NCBI RefSeq assembly: GCF_027925245.1
Contig: NZ_BSDP01000001.1
Location: 1,054,001 to 1,118,000, forward strand
Length of the DNA: 64,000 nucleotides
From: Agromyces rhizosphaerae
GTDB lineage: Bacteria; Actinomycetota; Actinomycetes; Actinomycetales; Microbacteriaceae
Direction: 5' to 3'
The translations under genes were made by a program, and so were the position numbers. This document shows positions 1 to 8,129 of the stretch, piece by piece (positions within the stretch are counted from its first letter, which is position 1; the number at the start of each line of letters is the position of its first letter). Under the pieces are notes generated by a model. It ran no database searches. It saw nothing but the letters and a program-made list of their open reading frames with translations, and was not told where the DNA came from.

Positions 1-64
1 CGTCGCCGGCATGGAGACCGTCTGGACCGTGCGCGCGCCGCTGCGCAAGGTCTACCTGGCGTGA
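1..64 (+). CDS. C-terminal end of an unidentified protein (partial)
   Basis: Reading from base 2, an open frame gives about 20 residues ending in LRKVYLA and stops with TGA at 62-64, five bases before the next start codon. The tight spacing to the P1 peptidase gene suggests one operon. Too little is left to name the family. Confidence 0.5.
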   Translation, partial: VAGMETVWTVRAPLRKVYLA

Positions 65-68
65 ACGG

Positions 69-1211
69 ATGCCCGGCGTGAGCGAGCCCCGCGCCCGCGA
101 CCTCGGCGTGCCGTTCGACGGCACCCCGGGCGAGTGGAACGCGATCACCGACGTGCCGGGCGTCCTCGTGGGGTACGAGACGCTGATCGCGGGCGAGCCG
201 CACGAGGCATCCGTCGCCCGCACCGGGGTCACCGCGATCCTGCCGCGCGGGCGCGACGACGCAGGGGTGCCCTGCGCCGCCGGCGTGTACTCGATGAACG
301 GCAACGGCGAGCTCACCGGCCGGAGCTGGATCGAGGAGTCGGGCACGCTCGCGCTGCCGATCGCGCTCACCAACAGCCACGCCGTGGGCGCCGCGCACAC
401 CGGCGTCGACCGGTGGGTGCACCGCGAGCACCCCGAGCTCAGCGCCGAGTGGATGCTGCCCGTCGTCGGCGAGACCTGGGACGGCTACCTCAACCAGATC
501 AACGCCGGGCACGTCCGTCCCGAGCACGCGATCGCCGCGATCGACGCGGCGGCGTCGGGGCCGATCGCCGAGGGCAACGTCGGCGGCGGCACGGGCATGA
601 ACTGCTACGGCTTCAAGGGCGGCTCGGGCACCGCGTCGCGCGTGGTCGACCACGGCGGCGACCGCTACACGGTCGGCGTGTTCCTGCAGGCGAACTTCGG
701 CACGCGCCACGAGCTGCGGCTCGTCGGCCGTCCGCTCGGGCGGGACTCGGCGGCGGCGAACCCGTACGAGGAGGTCGAGTGGTTCGTGCGCGACGGCGAG
801 CGCGCCAGGGCACGTGCCGGGGCGGGCAGCGTCATCGGGGTGGTGGTGACGGATGCCCCGCTGCTGCCCGGTCAGTGCGCGGCGCTCGCGCGCCGGGTGC
901 CCCTCGGCCTCGCGCGCACCGGCACGAGCGGCAGCCACTTCTCGGGCGACATCTTCCTCGCCTGCTCGACCGCCAACCCGGGCGCGTTCACGTCGTCGAT
1001 GCCGACCGCCGGCCCCGGGTCCGACGACTACGAGACCTCGCGCTTCGTGCCGTGGGGCCACATCGACCCGCTCTACGAGGCCGTCGTGCAGGCGACCGAG
1101 GAGGCCGTCGCGAACGTGCTCGTCGCCGCGCGCGACATGGTCGGCCGCGACGGGCACTTCAGCCCGGCGCTGCCGCACGACGAGGTGCGCCGGGCGTTTC
1201 GGGCAGACTGA
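69..1211 (+). CDS. P1 family peptidase (DmpA-like L-aminopeptidase/D-esterase)
   Basis: The 380-residue protein belongs to the DmpA/BapA family of N-terminal-nucleophile aminopeptidases. It shows the family features GVLVGYET near residue 35, the MNGNGELTG region at 76-84, NVGGGTGM around 170-177 and the self-cleavage Gly-Ser within AGAGSVIGVVVTDAP. In this family cleavage frees Ser254 as the new N-terminal nucleophile of the beta subunit. Family members release N-terminal residues, including beta-alanine and D-amino acids, from small peptides and amides; the substrate here is unknown. The ATG at 69 lies inside a GGATGCC heptamer and has no clear ribosome site, so translational coupling to the upstream gene (stop at 62-64) is likely. 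No signal peptide, so it is probably cytoplasmic. Confidence 0.9.
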   Translation: MPGVSEPRARDLGVPFDGTPGEWNAITDVPGVLVGYETLIAGEPHEASVARTGVTAILPRGRDDAGVPCAAGVYSMNGNGELTGRSWIEESGTLALPIALTNSHAVGAAHTGVDRWVHREHPELSAEWMLPVVGETWDGYLNQINAGHVRPEHAIAAIDAAASGPIAEGNVGGGTGMNCYGFKGGSGTASRVVDHGGDRYTVGVFLQANFGTRHELRLVGRPLGRDSAAANPYEEVEWFVRDGERARARAGAGSVIGVVVTDAPLLPGQCAALARRVPLGLARTGTSGSHFSGDIFLACSTANPGAFTSSMPTAGPGSDDYETSRFVPWGHIDPLYEAVVQATEEAVANVLVAARDMVGRDGHFSPALPHDEVRRAFRAD

Positions 1212-1215
1212 CGTC

Positions 1216-1767
1216 ATGACCGAAGCCGCACCCACCGTCGTCGCCGTCGCCCGTGACTCCGGGCACCACTTCTCCAAGCCCGTGCGCGACGAGATCATGC
1301 TCGTGGCGAACCACGGCGTCGAGGGCGACGCGCACGCGGGCGCCACCGTGCGGCACCTGCACGACGTGCGCAAGGACGCCGCCCGGCCGAACCTCCGCCA
1401 GGTGCACCTCATGCACGCGGAGCTGTTCGACGAGGTCGCCGCCGACGGGTTCGCCGTCGACCCGGGCATGCTCGGCGAGAACGTCACCACACGCGGCGTC
1501 GACCTGCTCGGGCTGCCCGAGGGCACGCGCATCCGCCTCGGCTCCGACGCCGTGGTCGAGCTGACCGGGCTGCGCACCCCGTGCAAGCAGATCAACGGCG
1601 TGCAGGACGGGCTCATGAAGCGGCTCATCCGCACCGACGACGACGGCACCGTGCACCGGCTCTCGGGCGTCATGGGCGTGGTCGCCACGGGCGGCGTGGT
1701 GCGCGCGGGCGATGCGATCGAGGTCGAGCTGCCGGATGCCCCGCATCGGGCGCTCGGGCCGGTCTAG
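1216..1767 (+). CDS. MOSC domain-containing protein
   Basis: The 183-residue protein is a stand-alone MOSC (molybdenum cofactor sulfurase C-terminal) domain, of the YiiM-like type. The conserved GENVTT block sits at about 88-93 and the single conserved cysteine, Cys123, lies in TPCKQI, as expected of the family. Members move or hold sulfur on molybdenum cofactor or use it in reductive detoxification; the partner is not shown by the context. ATG 1216 follows the peptidase stop by four bases, so the two genes are probably co-transcribed. It converges on the HxlR gene, and the two stop codons overlap in a CTAG at 1764-1767. Confidence 0.88.
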   Translation: MTEAAPTVVAVARDSGHHFSKPVRDEIMLVANHGVEGDAHAGATVRHLHDVRKDAARPNLRQVHLMHAELFDEVAADGFAVDPGMLGENVTTRGVDLLGLPEGTRIRLGSDAVVELTGLRTPCKQINGVQDGLMKRLIRTDDDGTVHRLSGVMGVVATGGVVRAGDAIEVELPDAPHRALGPV

Positions 1768-2468
1768 CGCGCGACCGGATCGACCGCCGCGGCGCCCATG
1801 CGGAAGCGCCGGGTGAACGCCGCCAGCGCGGACGCGTCGCCGTCGAGCACACGGATGCCCGGGGCATCCGTCTCGCCCGCGAGCAGTGCGCGCAGGCCCG
1901 TCGGGTCGAGGTCGAGCTCCAGGCTCGTCTCGGCGGCGACCGGCGCCTCCGGGCGCAGGGGCTGCGGCAGCGCGTCGTCGCCGATCGGCACGACGTCGAG
2001 GTCATCGCCCGCGGTCGTGACGACGACGGTGACCTCGCCGACGCGCAGCACCGTGCGGACCGGCGCCGGCTCCGCGGCATCCGCTCGGAATGCCGCCCGC
2101 AGGGCCGAGGCCAGGCCGTCCCGCGTCACCGCCTCGTCGTCGCCCGGGTCGCCGAGCTGCGCCCACCCCCAGCGCTCGAGCGCCGCGACGACGGGGGCGA
2201 GCTCCCGGCCGGCATCCGTCAGCTCGTAGACGAGCCCGCAGCGCGCGATCGGCACCCGGCGCACGACCCCGGCCTCCTGCAGCTCCTTCAGTCGGTCGCT
2301 CAGGATGTTCGTCGGGATGCGCGGCAGCCCGGCCTTCAGGTCGGTGTACCGGCGCGGGCCGGCGAGCAGGTCGCGCACGACGAGCAGCGCCCAGCGCTCC
2401 CCGACGCGTTCGAGCGCGCGGGCCGTCCCGCCGTACTGCCCGAACCCGCGGGCCTGGCGCACCGCCAT
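1764..2468 (-). CDS. HxlR-family winged-helix transcriptional regulator
   Basis: The 234-residue protein has the HxlR DNA-binding domain in its first ~105 residues (ALERVGERWALLVVRDLL, then RRYTDLKAGLPRIPTNILSDRL, then the wing GLVYELTDAGREL). An extra C-terminal domain of ~110 residues is found in many actinobacterial members and may bind a ligand. HxlR proteins usually respond to reactive electrophiles or redox signals. It lies 16 bases downstream of the VOC gene in the same direction. The pair is probably one operon under the paired palindromes at 2990-3025, which would make it autoregulated. Confidence 0.88.
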   Translation of the reverse strand: MAVRQARGFGQYGGTARALERVGERWALLVVRDLLAGPRRYTDLKAGLPRIPTNILSDRLKELQEAGVVRRVPIARCGLVYELTDAGRELAPVVAALERWGWAQLGDPGDDEAVTRDGLASALRAAFRADAAEPAPVRTVLRVGEVTVVVTTAGDDLDVVPIGDDALPQPLRPEAPVAAETSLELDLDPTGLRALLAGETDAPGIRVLDGDASALAAFTRRFRMGAAAVDPVAR

Positions 2469-2484
2469 CGGCGACCCCCGCCCG

Positions 2485-2931
2485 TCAGGCCGGCGCCTCG
2501 ACGCCGTGCTCGGCGGCGTACGCGAGCGGGCCGATCTCCACGGCCTCGGGGATCATGTAGAGGAACTCGAGGATGTTGCCGTCGCGGTCCTCGAGGTCGC
2601 GGGAGTACATGAAGCCGAGGTCGACCGCGGGGCGCGGCTCGCTGCCGCCCGCGGCGAGCCCGCGCTCGACGATCCGGTCGACCTCGTCGCGCGACTCGCG
2701 GCTGAGGGCCGTGAGCACCTGCGCGTGGGTCTTCGGCTCGGTGAGGTGCTTGTCGGTGAAGCCCTGGAAGAACTCCCGGGTCAGCACCATGAAGTAGACG
2801 TTCTCGTCGACGACGACGCAGGCGGCGTTCTCGTCGGTGAAGAGCGGGTTCAGCTCGAAGCCGAGCGCGGTGTAGAACTCCTTCGCCCCGTTGAGGTCGG
2901 CGGTCGCGAGGTTCACGAAGATGTGCGTCAT
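2485..2931 (-). CDS. VOC family (glyoxalase/bleomycin-resistance fold) protein
   Basis: The 148-residue protein begins MTHIFVNLATADLNGAKEF and shows the two beta-alpha-beta-beta-beta modules of the vicinal oxygen chelate superfamily, ending with DRDGNILEFLYM. This matches the PhnB/YaeR-like group of small VOC proteins, whose members act on dicarbonyls, fosfomycin-like electrophiles or have no known substrate. ATG 2931 was chosen because AGGGGG lies about six bases upstream and the family motif starts just after it. Pairing with an HxlR regulator fits an electrophile or redox-stress response. The exact reaction cannot be told. Confidence 0.85.
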   Translation of the reverse strand: MTHIFVNLATADLNGAKEFYTALGFELNPLFTDENAACVVVDENVYFMVLTREFFQGFTDKHLTEPKTHAQVLTALSRESRDEVDRIVERGLAAGGSEPRPAVDLGFMYSRDLEDRDGNILEFLYMIPEAVEIGPLAYAAEHGVEAPA

Positions 2932-2989
2932 GTGGTTCCCCCTGTGTGGTCCCCCGTGGTGGGGTCGTCGACGATCGCCGACACGCATA

Positions 2990-3025
2990 GCTTGCTCTTC
3001 GCAAGCACGCTTGTCAATAGCAAGT
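2990..3025. promoter_or_regulatory. Two tandem palindromic operators in the promoter of the VOC-hxlR operon
   Basis: Two 17-bp inverted repeats stand 19 bp centre to centre. The first (2990-3006) has perfect arms GCTTGC and GCAAGC around a 5-bp centre. The second (3009-3025) has arms GCTTGT and GCAAGT around a 5-bp centre. On the minus strand the second includes TTGACA (3012-3017), a good -35 box for the VOC gene. A dimeric regulator binding here would block the promoter; the HxlR protein of the same operon is the obvious candidate. Confidence 0.6.
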
Positions 3026-3043
3026 AACTCCGGGGGCGACGAC

Positions 3044-4708
3044 TCAGCGGCCCGTGCCGGCCTCCCGCGCGAGCAGGGCGAGGTGCAGCGCCGTGAGCGT
3101 CTCGCCGTCGTCGAGGTCGGCGCCGAGCAGGTCGGAGATGAGCGCGATGCGCTGGTAGAACACCGAGCGCGAGAGGTGCGAGGCGGATGCCGCGGCCGTG
3201 CGGTTGCCCGGATGCGCGAGCGCCGCCCCGAGCACCTGCAGCAGGTCGCCGCCGCGCTGGAGGTCGTACTCGATCAGCGGTGCGAGCATGCGCTCCGAGT
3301 GCTCCTGGAGGCGGTGGTCGTCGCGCAGCGCCGTCACGAGGCGCGCGAGCGGCCGGTCGTCGACGCGCTTCACGAGCGGGCCGCGCTGGCGCGGCGGGCG
3401 CGAGCGGGAGAGCTCGAGGGCCTCCTGCACGGCGGTGAGCAGGGTCGGCAGGTCGCGGGCCGGCCCGCCGACGTGCACGACGACCCGCTCGGCCTCGGCA
3501 CCCGAGAGCCGGGCGAGATCGCGGGCGAACCGCGTCGCGACCGGCTCGTCGAACCGCGTGGCTCCGGGCAGCGAGAGCATGGCGATGGTCGTCTCACCGT
3601 GCGCCGCGGCGAGCGCGGCGGCGCCCTGCTCGCGGGCCGCGGCGACCACGGCGGGCCCGGCCGCCCCCGCACCGGTCACGGCGAGCCCGACCAGGGTGCG
3701 ACCCTCGATCGGCAGCCCCGCGGCCTCGACCCGGGCCGCCGCCGCACCGCGTGCGCCGAACCGCCCCTCGAGCAGCTCGTCGACCAGGCGCTGCTGCCCG
3801 AGCCTCGTCCACTCGTCGGTCTCGCGGGCGGCGTCACCCAGGCGTCCGAACGCGAGCGCGATCGCGCCCTGCTCGAGCACGTTCGCCCGGCCGGCGGGGT
3901 GCGGCGGCCCGGGCAGCGCCACGAGCGACCCCCAGCGGATGCCCCGCGCCTCGACCGGCACGATGAGCCAGTCCTCCGGCGAGCGCGCCGCCTGGCCGAG
4001 GGCCGAGCGCTGCTCGGTCGCGCGATGGGCGAGGCGCGAGCGCGGCTCCCACCGGGTGAGCACGTCCTCCTCGTTCTCGCCGCCGAGCTCGAGCGCGACG
4101 ACCTCGTGCGCGAGGTTCTCCAGCACGACCGTCGAGCGCAGCGCGTGGCCGAGCTGGCGCACGATGTAGTCGGCCGGCGACCCGCGCAGGCTGAGCGCGG
4201 TGAACAGCTCGTGCAGCTCGTCGAGCGCGCGCAGCGCGCTGGTCTGCTCGGAGATGATGCGGCTGTGCACGGCCTGCGTCAGGGTGACGAACTTCACCTC
4301 GCGGTGCAGCGCGACGAGCGCGAGGCCGTGCGTCGCCGCGGCCTGCACGACCACCGCGGGCACGTAGTGGTAGTGGCTGCCCAGCTCGAGCACGAGGCCC
4401 GACAGCCCGGCCTCGACGAGCCCCGCGATGAACGCCGAGAGCCCGACCGGTTCCTCGGGCCACCCCGATCCGGTCGAGAGCAGCAGCTCGCCGCCCTCGA
4501 GCATCCGCGCGACACCCGCGGAGTCGGACACGTGCACCCAGCGCACGGGCGCCTCGAGCGCCTGCTCGCCCACCAGCACCTCGGGCATGCCGTCGGCGAA
4601 GGCCGGCAGCTGCAGCAGCTCGCCGACCGTCGGCAGCACCCCATGACCGACCGCGAGGCCACCCGGACGTTCTGTGCGGGACTCACGATCTTCCCGACGT
4701 TCTGGCAT
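3044..4708 (-). CDS. PucR-family transcriptional regulator
   Basis: The 554-residue protein has the N-terminal PucR ligand-binding domain (PTVGELLQLPAFADGMPEVLVGE, about residues 25-150), a central GGDEF-like region and a C-terminal PucR-type helix-turn-helix. The HTH is LLQVLGAALAHPGNRTAAASASHLSRSVFYQRI, in the last ~70 residues. PucR regulators usually activate purine, amino-acid or polyamine catabolic genes lying next to them. It is divergent from the semialdehyde dehydrogenase and aminotransferase genes, which it most likely controls. ATG 4708 has only an abutting AGG, so a downstream GTG near residue 24, just before the conserved domain, is also possible. Confidence 0.87.
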   Translation of the reverse strand: MPERREDRESRTERPGGLAVGHGVLPTVGELLQLPAFADGMPEVLVGEQALEAPVRWVHVSDSAGVARMLEGGELLLSTGSGWPEEPVGLSAFIAGLVEAGLSGLVLELGSHYHYVPAVVVQAAATHGLALVALHREVKFVTLTQAVHSRIISEQTSALRALDELHELFTALSLRGSPADYIVRQLGHALRSTVVLENLAHEVVALELGGENEEDVLTRWEPRSRLAHRATEQRSALGQAARSPEDWLIVPVEARGIRWGSLVALPGPPHPAGRANVLEQGAIALAFGRLGDAARETDEWTRLGQQRLVDELLEGRFGARGAAAARVEAAGLPIEGRTLVGLAVTGAGAAGPAVVAAAREQGAAALAAAHGETTIAMLSLPGATRFDEPVATRFARDLARLSGAEAERVVVHVGGPARDLPTLLTAVQEALELSRSRPPRQRGPLVKRVDDRPLARLVTALRDDHRLQEHSERMLAPLIEYDLQRGGDLLQVLGAALAHPGNRTAAASASHLSRSVFYQRIALISDLLGADLDDGETLTALHLALLAREAGTGR

Positions 4709-4721
4709 CCTGTTGCACGCT

Positions 4722-4781
4722 CCAGCTCTGGAAGTATTGGTGCACCAGCTTAGACGGCGCCCGGGCAGATTGTCCGGGCGC
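4722..4781. promoter_or_regulatory. Divergent pucR/mmsA control region with palindromes and a leader hairpin
   Basis: The region holds a near-palindrome CCAGCTCTGG at 4722-4731 and a perfect palindrome TGGTGCACCA at 4738-4747. Both are suitable operator candidates for the adjacent PucR protein. A hairpin with 8-bp arms GCGCCCGG (4757-4764) and CCGGGCGC (4774-4781) would lie in the leader of the dehydrogenase mRNA, about 20 bases before its ribosome site. Function is inferred from position only. Confidence 0.45.
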
Positions 4782-4810
4782 TCGTCGTGAACCACGCACC
4801 AGGAGCATCC

Positions 4811-6295
4811 GTGAGCCTCATCCGACACCACATCGACGGCGCCCCGACCGGCGACGCCGAGCGCCGCTCGCCCGTCTACAACCCCGCCACGGGCGAGGTG
4901 CAGCACGAGGTCGCGCTCGCGAGCGAGGCCGAGGTCGCGCAGGCGATCGCCGCCGCCCGGGCCGCGCTGCCGGCCTGGCGCGCGACGAGCCTCATCAAGC
5001 GCGCCGACGTGTTCTTCCGCCTGCGCCAGCTGCTCAAGGAGCGCACGCCCGAGATCGCCGCGGTCGTCACGAGCGAGCACGGCAAGGTGCTGTCGGATGC
5101 CGCGGGCGAGATCAGCCGCGGCATCGAGAACGTGGAGTTCGCGGCCGGCCTCGTGCACCTGCTGAAGGGCGAGCGCAGCGAGCAGGTCGCCGGCGGCGTC
5201 GACGTGCACTCGGTGAAGCAGCCCGTGGGTGTCGTCGGCGCGATCACCCCGTTCAACTTCCCGGTCATGGTGCCGCTCTGGATGGTGGCATCCGCCATCG
5301 CCTGCGGCAACACGGTCGTGCTGAAGCCGAGCGAGAAGGACCCGAGCGCCTCGGTGCTGCTCGCGACGCTCTTCGAGGAGGCCGGTCTGCCGGCCGGCGT
5401 GCTGAACGTCGTGCACGGCGACAAGGTCGCGGTCGACGCGATCCTCGACTCGCCCGACGTCGACGCGGTCAGCTTCGTCGGCTCGACGCCGATCGCGAAG
5501 ACGATCTACCAGCGGGCATCCGCCAACGGCAAGCGCGTGCAGGCCCTCGGCGGCGCGAAGAACCACATGGTCGTCATGCCCGACGCCGACGTCGAGGCCG
5601 CGGCCGACGCGGCCGTCTCGGCGGCGTACGGCTCGGCCGGCGAGCGCTGCATGGCCGTCTCGGTGCTGGTCGCGGTCGGCGACGTCGCCGACGACCTGGT
5701 CGCGGGCATCGCCCGGCGCATCGACGACCTCACGATCGGCGACGGCACGGATGCCGCGAGCGAGATGGGCCCCCTCATCACGCGCGAGCACCGCGACCGG
5801 GTCGCCTCCTACGTCACCGGCGCAACAACCGAGGGCGCGACCGTCGTCGTCGACGGCACCACGAAGGCCTTCGACGGCGACGGGTTCTTCATCGGGGTGA
5901 GCCTGCTCGACCACGTGCAGCCCGGCATGAAGGCGTACGACGACGAGATCTTCGGACCGGTGCTGTCGGTCGTGCGCGTCGACACCTACGACGAGGCGGT
6001 CGCGCTCGTGAACGCCAACCGCTACGGCAACGGCGTCGCGATCTTCACGCGCGACGGCGGCACGTCGCGCCAGTTCGAGTTCGACATCGAGGTCGGCATG
6101 GTCGGCGTGAACGTGCCGATCCCGGTGCCGATCGGCGCCTACTCGTTCGGCGGCTGGAAGGACTCGCTCTTCGGCGACGCGCACATCTACGGCCCCGAGT
6201 CGGTGCACTTCTACACGCGCTCCAAGGTCGTGACCACGCGCTGGCCCGACCACACCCCCTCCCAGGTCGACCTGGGCTTCCCGAGCAACCACTGA
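4811..6295 (+). CDS. mmsA: CoA-acylating methylmalonate/malonate-semialdehyde dehydrogenase
   Basis: The 494-residue aldehyde dehydrogenase has the features of the CoA-dependent MMSDH/IolA branch: TPFNFPVMVPLWM, KPSEKDPSAS, LGGAKNHMVVMPDAD in place of the usual E-L-G-G motif, and the nucleophile Cys280 in GSAGERCMAVS. The enzyme oxidises (methyl)malonate semialdehyde to acetyl-CoA or propionyl-CoA with CO2 release. GTG 4811 was chosen because AGGAG lies at 4801-4805; an in-frame ATG at 4787 has no ribosome site. With the downstream aminotransferase and divergent PucR regulator it fits beta-alanine or beta-aminoisobutyrate breakdown. Confidence 0.9.
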   Translation: MSLIRHHIDGAPTGDAERRSPVYNPATGEVQHEVALASEAEVAQAIAAARAALPAWRATSLIKRADVFFRLRQLLKERTPEIAAVVTSEHGKVLSDAAGEISRGIENVEFAAGLVHLLKGERSEQVAGGVDVHSVKQPVGVVGAITPFNFPVMVPLWMVASAIACGNTVVLKPSEKDPSASVLLATLFEEAGLPAGVLNVVHGDKVAVDAILDSPDVDAVSFVGSTPIAKTIYQRASANGKRVQALGGAKNHMVVMPDADVEAAADAAVSAAYGSAGERCMAVSVLVAVGDVADDLVAGIARRIDDLTIGDGTDAASEMGPLITREHRDRVASYVTGATTEGATVVVDGTTKAFDGDGFFIGVSLLDHVQPGMKAYDDEIFGPVLSVVRVDTYDEAVALVNANRYGNGVAIFTRDGGTSRQFEFDIEVGMVGVNVPIPVPIGAYSFGGWKDSLFGDAHIYGPESVHFYTRSKVVTTRWPDHTPSQVDLGFPSNH

Positions 6296-6309
6296 GCGAA
6301 CGAGGGCGG

Positions 6310-6440
6310 CACTTTTCAGGAGCCTGGCAGGCCGCGTGGCGAGTTGCTGCACGGAGCATCCGGAACCTGCACCATTGCTGCACTCGATCGCCACACCCGC
6401 AACATCTCACCACCACCTCAGCCGGCGCTCCTGAAAAGTG
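6310..6440. repeat. 131-bp element with 14-bp terminal inverted repeats
   Basis: Perfect 14-bp inverted repeats CACTTTTCAGGAGC (6310-6323) and GCTCCTGAAAAGTG (6427-6440) bracket about 100 bp. They are flanked by partly matching GCGG bases. The interior repeats TTGCTGCAC directly at 6344-6352 and 6375-6383. The base composition is lower in GC than the flanking genes. It could be a small non-autonomous mobile element, a long-loop RNA structure, or a regulatory region for the aminotransferase. No target-site duplication is clear. Confidence 0.5.
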
Positions 6441-6465
6441 ACCGCACTCCACGGACGGAGACCGA

Positions 6466-7902
6466 ATGACCGACACGATGAGCCGGGCGGATGCCCCTGA
6501 GCTGGCCGACGCCCCCGAGGCGACGTACACGCGGCGCGACGGCTCCACGCACGCGCTGCCCGACCGCGAGGCCGACGCGCGGGTGCGCGCCGACGACCGC
6601 GGGCACGTGTTCCACTCCTGGAGCGCGCAGGCGCTGATCGACCCGCTGCCGATCGCGTCGGGCGAGGGGTCGACGTTCCGCGACTACGCGGGCAACGCCT
6701 ACCTCGACTTCTCGAGCCAGCTCGTGAACCTGAACCTGGGTCACCAGCACCCCGACCTGGTCGAGGCGATCCAGCGCCAGGCCGGCCGCCTCGCGACCAT
6801 CCAGCCGTCGATGGCGAACGACGTGCGCGGCGAGCTCGCCCGGCGCATCGCCGAGGTCGCGCCGAGCGACCTCGACAAGGTGTTCTTCACCAACGGCGGC
6901 GCCGACGCGAACGAGTACGCCGTGCGCATGGCCCGCCAGGTCACGGGCCGGCGCAAGGTGCTGTCGATGTACCGCAGCTACCACGGCGGCACCTCGACCG
7001 CGATCTCCCTCACGGGCGACCCGCGCCGGTGGCCGAACGAGCCGAGCGACGGCTCGGTCGCGCACTTCCTCGGGCCCTACCCGTACCGCTCCTCGTTCCA
7101 CGCCGAGACGCCGGAGCAGGAGACCGAGCGCGCGCTCGCGCACCTCGAGCAGGTGATCACGCTCGAGGGCCCGCAGACGATCGCGGCGATCATCCTCGAG
7201 ACGATCGTCGGCACCAACGGCGTGCTGGTGCCGCCGCCCGGCTACCTGCAGGGCGTGCGGGAGCTCGCCGACCGCTACGGCATCGTCTACATCGCCGACG
7301 AGGTCATGGTCGGCTTCGGCCGCGTCGGCGAGTGGTTCGCGGTGAACCACTTCGGCGTGACGCCCGACCTGATCACCTTCGCGAAGGGCGTGAACTCGGG
7401 CTACGCGCCGCTCGGCGGCGTGGTGATCTCGCAGCGCATCGCGTCGCACTTCGACACGGTGCCGTTCCCGGGCGGGCTCACCTACTCGGGGCATCCGCTC
7501 GCCTGCGCCCCCGGCGTCGCGACGTTCGAGGTGTTCGAGCGCGATGGCATCCTCGAGCGCGTGCGCGACCTCGGCGAGCGCGTGGTCGCGCCGCGCCTGG
7601 CGGAGATCGCCGAGCACCACCCGTCGGTCGGCGAGGTGCGCGGCCTCGGCCTGTTCTGGGCGATCGAGCTCGTGCGCGACCCGGCGACCCGCGAGCCGCT
7701 CGTGCCGTTCAACGCGAGCGGGGCGGATGCCGCGCCGATGGCGAAGGTCGTCGCCGCGTGCAAGGAGGGCGGCGTCTGGCCGTTCGTGCACTTCAACCGC
7801 CTGCACGTGGCACCGCCGCTCGTGATCACCGAGGACGAGCTGCGGCGCGGCCTCGACGTGATCGACCGCGCGCTCGACCGCGCCGACGCGCTGGTGGCCT
7901 GA
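6466..7902 (+). CDS. Class III (omega) aminotransferase, beta-alanine/taurine:pyruvate type
   Basis: The 478-residue PLP enzyme has GGADANEYAVRMAR (phosphate-binding region), SYHGGTSTAI, the cofactor Asp278 in YIADEVMVGFGR and the Schiff-base Lys307 in TFAKGVNSGYAPLGG. This pattern is close to the taurine:pyruvate and beta-alanine:pyruvate aminotransferases. Downstream of an mmsA-like dehydrogenase it would turn beta-alanine into malonate semialdehyde for that enzyme. ATG 6466 has GGAG about eight bases upstream. The gene is separated from mmsA by 170 bp containing the inverted-repeat element, so it may also have its own promoter. Confidence 0.87.
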   Translation: MTDTMSRADAPELADAPEATYTRRDGSTHALPDREADARVRADDRGHVFHSWSAQALIDPLPIASGEGSTFRDYAGNAYLDFSSQLVNLNLGHQHPDLVEAIQRQAGRLATIQPSMANDVRGELARRIAEVAPSDLDKVFFTNGGADANEYAVRMARQVTGRRKVLSMYRSYHGGTSTAISLTGDPRRWPNEPSDGSVAHFLGPYPYRSSFHAETPEQETERALAHLEQVITLEGPQTIAAIILETIVGTNGVLVPPPGYLQGVRELADRYGIVYIADEVMVGFGRVGEWFAVNHFGVTPDLITFAKGVNSGYAPLGGVVISQRIASHFDTVPFPGGLTYSGHPLACAPGVATFEVFERDGILERVRDLGERVVAPRLAEIAEHHPSVGEVRGLGLFWAIELVRDPATREPLVPFNASGADAAPMAKVVAACKEGGVWPFVHFNRLHVAPPLVITEDELRRGLDVIDRALDRADALVA

Positions 7903-7939
7903 GCGAGCCCGCGAGGGGCATGCCCCACGCGAAATAGCG

Positions 7940-7977
7940 GATTCCGGGCCGGCGGCACAAGCCCCCGGCCCGGAATC
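7940..7977 (+). terminator. Strong hairpin terminator after the aminotransferase
   Basis: Perfect 13-bp arms GATTCCGGGCCGG (7940-7952) and CCGGCCCGGAATC (7965-7977) enclose a 12-base loop. No U-tract follows, as is common in high-GC actinobacteria. Confidence 0.65.
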
Positions 7978-8129
7978 GACGCGCGCCCCGGGCGTCCCTA
8001 AGCTGACCCCGGCTCGTTCGCGGGCCGGGCCCGCAGACGGGCCGCGCATCCGGAGCACCCCCGGCCGGATGCCCCTCGGGCGCCCCAGCCGTACCCCGGC
8101 CGAGTGCGCCCTCAACGAAAGGAACCACC

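Noticed and set aside
3044..6394. A 1116-codon minus-strand frame joining the PucR gene to antisense mmsA
   Set aside because: Only the last ~554 codons show a PucR protein. The upstream part is antisense to the well-supported mmsA gene and reads as His/Asp/Val/Arg-rich shadow.
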